A model generated the notes under the pieces. The model worked only from the letters and a program-made list of their open reading frames with translations. It made no database searches and was not told the DNA's origin. This document shows positions 54,645-56,434 of a DNA stretch of 56,434 nucleotides, in pieces (positions within the stretch are counted from its first letter, which is position 1; each line of letters begins with the position of its first letter). Source of the stretch: an uncultured Prevotellaceae bacterium (GTDB lineage Bacteria; Bacteroidota; Bacteroidia; Bacteroidales; Bacteroidaceae). A program made the translations under genes and the position numbers. The DNA is taken from contig CADBLU010000054.1 in assembly GCA_902795605.1 (NCBI GenBank), positions 1 to 56,434 on the forward strand. Direction: 5' to 3'.

Positions 54645-55553
54645 TTAGAGGAAAAACTGGTCTTGGGTTTCGGTGTACATCCGGCGGATTTTGCCGTAGA
54701 AAGGATGCTGGTCGATGGCCTCCGGATGATTCAATAGCGGAAGTGTCTGCAAGGCCCATTTGCGGTAGCCGAGGGTGTGGCGGAGCAGTCCGAGGTATTT
54801 GCCAGCCACCTCATATTGCCCCGTGATGAGTGCTGTCTCTACGAGCCGGTGCAATGCCCGTCCGTTCCACCCTTCTTCCATGGCTTCGAAGGCAGCTCTT
54901 TGAGAGAGGTTGGGCAGTCCGAGGAACAGATAGATGTCGCTCATCATCTGCGCGGCTGTCTTGCTTGTGAGTGCTTGACTGGTGGGTGTCAGGCTCCTGA
55001 AAACCTCATCGGCGCTGCCGTAGCCCTTGAAATAGCGAGCCAGAGCCACTGCGTTGCGGCATGCCGGTGATGTGGGTGTGAGTGTCTGGCTTTTTTTGAT
55101 GATGCCGTCCCAGTCGCTTTTGCGCAGGAGCAGGTCGTAGGCCTGTTCCTCGGCCGTGCCGGCATCGGCGGTGCCCACCTGGCAGTTGAGCCATATCGTG
55201 GGTAGGAATGAGAGGATGAATAAGACCGCTTTTACCGCCTTGTTGCTTTTTCGGCATATCTTTTGCAAGAGCAGCCAGCAGAGCCACTGCAATGCGGCGC
55301 TGGCACAGGCGATGACCAGTGTGCCCTGCATAGGGTGATAGAAGAACTGGGCGACAAAAGCCTTGATGGTCTTCGTCCATCCGTAAGTGGAAATATATTG
55401 ACTGAGGAAAGCTTTGTCCCACACGAACAGTGTCGTTTGTTCGTCGCTGGCCATCTGCTGCGGGTAGAAGATATACCACAGGCAGAATACGGCGACAGCC
55501 GTCAGGAGGGTGGCTGTGAACGGATGGTAGAGGAGATGCTTTCGCTGAATCAT
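54645..55553 (-). CDS. Short DUF6057-like membrane protein
   Basis: 302 residues. Three TM helices in the N-terminal 125 residues (about 13-30, 75-97, 105-125), then a soluble helical part of repeat character (RNAVALARYFKGYG, LVETALITGQYEVAGKYLG). The helical part and its partnership with a TolB-like lipoprotein recall DUF6057 proteins, which are usually much longer with many TM helices; this copy is about half that length, with the central TM block apparently absent. Family call tentative. Confidence 0.6.
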   Translation of the reverse strand: MIQRKHLLYHPFTATLLTAVAVFCLWYIFYPQQMASDEQTTLFVWDKAFLSQYISTYGWTKTIKAFVAQFFYHPMQGTLVIACASAALQWLCWLLLQKICRKSNKAVKAVLFILSFLPTIWLNCQVGTADAGTAEEQAYDLLLRKSDWDGIIKKSQTLTPTSPACRNAVALARYFKGYGSADEVFRSLTPTSQALTSKTAAQMMSDIYLFLGLPNLSQRAAFEAMEEGWNGRALHRLVETALITGQYEVAGKYLGLLRHTLGYRKWALQTLPLLNHPEAIDQHPFYGKIRRMYTETQDQFFL

Positions 55554-55592
55554 AATAGAGTTATCCGTTAGTTTAATGTGTAGGAAAAAATC

Positions 55593-55623
55593 GGGGTGCC
55601 GCGTTTTTACGACGCGGCACCCT
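55593..55623 (-). terminator. Terminator of the susD gene
   Basis: 11-bp stem (55593-55603 with 55613-55623, outermost pair G-U), loop of about 9 nt, followed on the minus strand by CGATTTTTT. Starts about 90 bp past the susD stop. Confidence 0.85.
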
Positions 55624-55711
55624 TCCTTCTCTTATCGTGAGTCATCAAGTCTCACAACTATTCAATGATGCACGATGAGTATTTACTGACTTGGGCGCAG
55701 CGTGCCACCGG

Positions 55712-56434
55712 TCATTGTCCTACGTATGCAGGGTTCTGGTCGCAGAGCGGGTTCTTGAGGATCTCATCCATTGGGATAGGCATGTCCATCTTCAAGTCGT
55801 TGTAGTCGTAGTCGCGGTTGGTCCAGGGCACATCCTTGAGATCCTCCACGTTGCGCTTCGGATAGTTGGTGGCCACATGGTCGGCCATGAAGCCCGACTT
55901 CTGCATATCCGGACGGAGACACCACTCGCAGTTGAACTCCTTGCGGCGCTCGGTGTTCACAGCCACTTTCCACACAGGTGACGAGAAGCCTTTCGACTGA
56001 GCATACTGAGTGTAGTACTGCTTAGCAGGCACGCGCAGGTCGTCGTTGCTTCCGAAGGGGATAGGATACTCGGTGCGGGTCTTGACGAACAAGCCACCGT
56101 TGTCGGTTGAGCCGTCAACACGCTCCGTCCAACCTGCGAACTGGTTGTAGTAGGGCAGGTATTTGTTGGTGAGCGCATCCTCATTGCCAGCTTCCAGTTT
56201 ACCGAAAGCACGCTCGCGCAATTTGTCAAGCTGTGCCCAGGCAGTGGCATCATCGCCGCCGTTGAGGCGGAAGAGGCACTCTGCATAGTCGAGCATGACA
56301 TTGGGCAGACGCTTCCAGTAGATAGGAGTCGGGCTCCAGTGTCCGTCACCCCATGACTTGTAGTCGGCAGAGGCGGTACGCCACATCTTCGAGCTCCAGA
56401 TGGCAGGTGCCCATTCGCCGTTGTTGAAGTGGAA
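55712..56434 (-). CDS. susD: SusD/RagB-family lipoprotein, N-terminal part outside the window
   Basis: The frame is open from the right edge to the stop at 55712-55714; 240 C-terminal residues are visible. Typical SusD C-terminal features: RLPNVMLDYAECLFRLNGG (TPR-like helix), ERRKEFNCEWCLRPDMQKSG, and the final KMDMPIPMDEILKNPLCDQNP, which is the usual PIP.EI..NP..QN ending. SusD is the outer-membrane glycan-binding lid of SusC; the SusC gene would lie upstream, outside the window. Confidence 0.93.
   Translation of the reverse strand, partial: FHFNNGEWAPAIWSSKMWRTASADYKSWGDGHWSPTPIYWKRLPNVMLDYAECLFRLNGGDDATAWAQLDKLRERAFGKLEAGNEDALTNKYLPYYNQFAGWTERVDGSTDNGGLFVKTRTEYPIPFGSNDDLRVPAKQYYTQYAQSKGFSSPVWKVAVNTERRKEFNCEWCLRPDMQKSGFMADHVATNYPKRNVEDLKDVPWTNRDYDYNDLKMDMPIPMDEILKNPLCDQNPAYVGQ

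Overview
The window looks like chromosomal DNA of a Bacteroidota member, most likely a Prevotellaceae (Prevotella/Segatella-like) gut or oral species. Evidence: repeated TTTG-N19..22-TAnnTTTG promoter elements; signal peptides and SPII lipoboxes of Bacteroidota style; a SusD-type lipoprotein; PorX, PorW/SprE and PorE homologues; short C-terminal segments of the 'YNLQGQRV...GIYI' kind on secreted enzymes; and dockerin-like modules on secreted proteins. No rRNA, tRNA or CRISPR array was seen. Most genes lie on the minus strand. Two reading frames run off the window: a RING-like/TerD protein on the left and susD on the right.

Layout. 1-2247: 3'-truncated RING-TerD protein. 2716-4477: ACT protein plus phenylacetate-CoA ligase. 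4815-8339: secreted pectate lyase and a secreted unknown on the plus strand, ending at a strong terminator beside a 9-bp tandem repeat. 8551-14985: minus-strand hemicellulose/arabinan operon (GH43, GH43, GH3). 15132-16904: orphan protein with a CorA-like layout. 16896-22623: sprE/porW-porX-tsaE. 22735-22890: promoter and candidate structured small RNA. 22873-36941: housekeeping genes (aroA, dsbD, alr, ddl, C69 dipeptidase, ettA) with a very large GH128-dockerin protein inserted between alr and dsbD. 37213-39641: ExbB/ExbD-type energy-transducing operon, then an Lrp/AsnC regulator. 40225-45012: porE, an rRNA methyltransferase, thyA and folA. 45303-45689: tiny secreted protein that is almost only a dockerin. 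45784-50833: HAD remnant, DUF5107-TPR protein and sugar transporter. 51081-53074: small secreted protein, a signal-peptide relic, a long hairpin and a REP-type HUH transposase fused to a Rossmann-like domain. 53157-55553: lipoprotein with a CxxCH motif and a short DUF6057-like membrane protein. 55712 to the edge: susD.

How the genes fit together. Three themes recur: plant or fungal polysaccharide breakdown (PL1, GH43, GH3, GH128, MFS, DUF5107, SusD); cell-surface secretion and energy coupling (PorX, PorW, PorE, Exb proteins); and cell-wall and nucleotide housekeeping (Alr, Ddl, AroA, FolA, ThyA, TsaE). The best candidates for under-described biology are the free-standing dockerin protein together with the GH128-dockerin giant, the RING-TerD protein, the HUH-Rossmann fusion with in-frame heptad repeats, the candidate small RNA facing the 3' end of the aroA operon, and the orphan two-TM protein.
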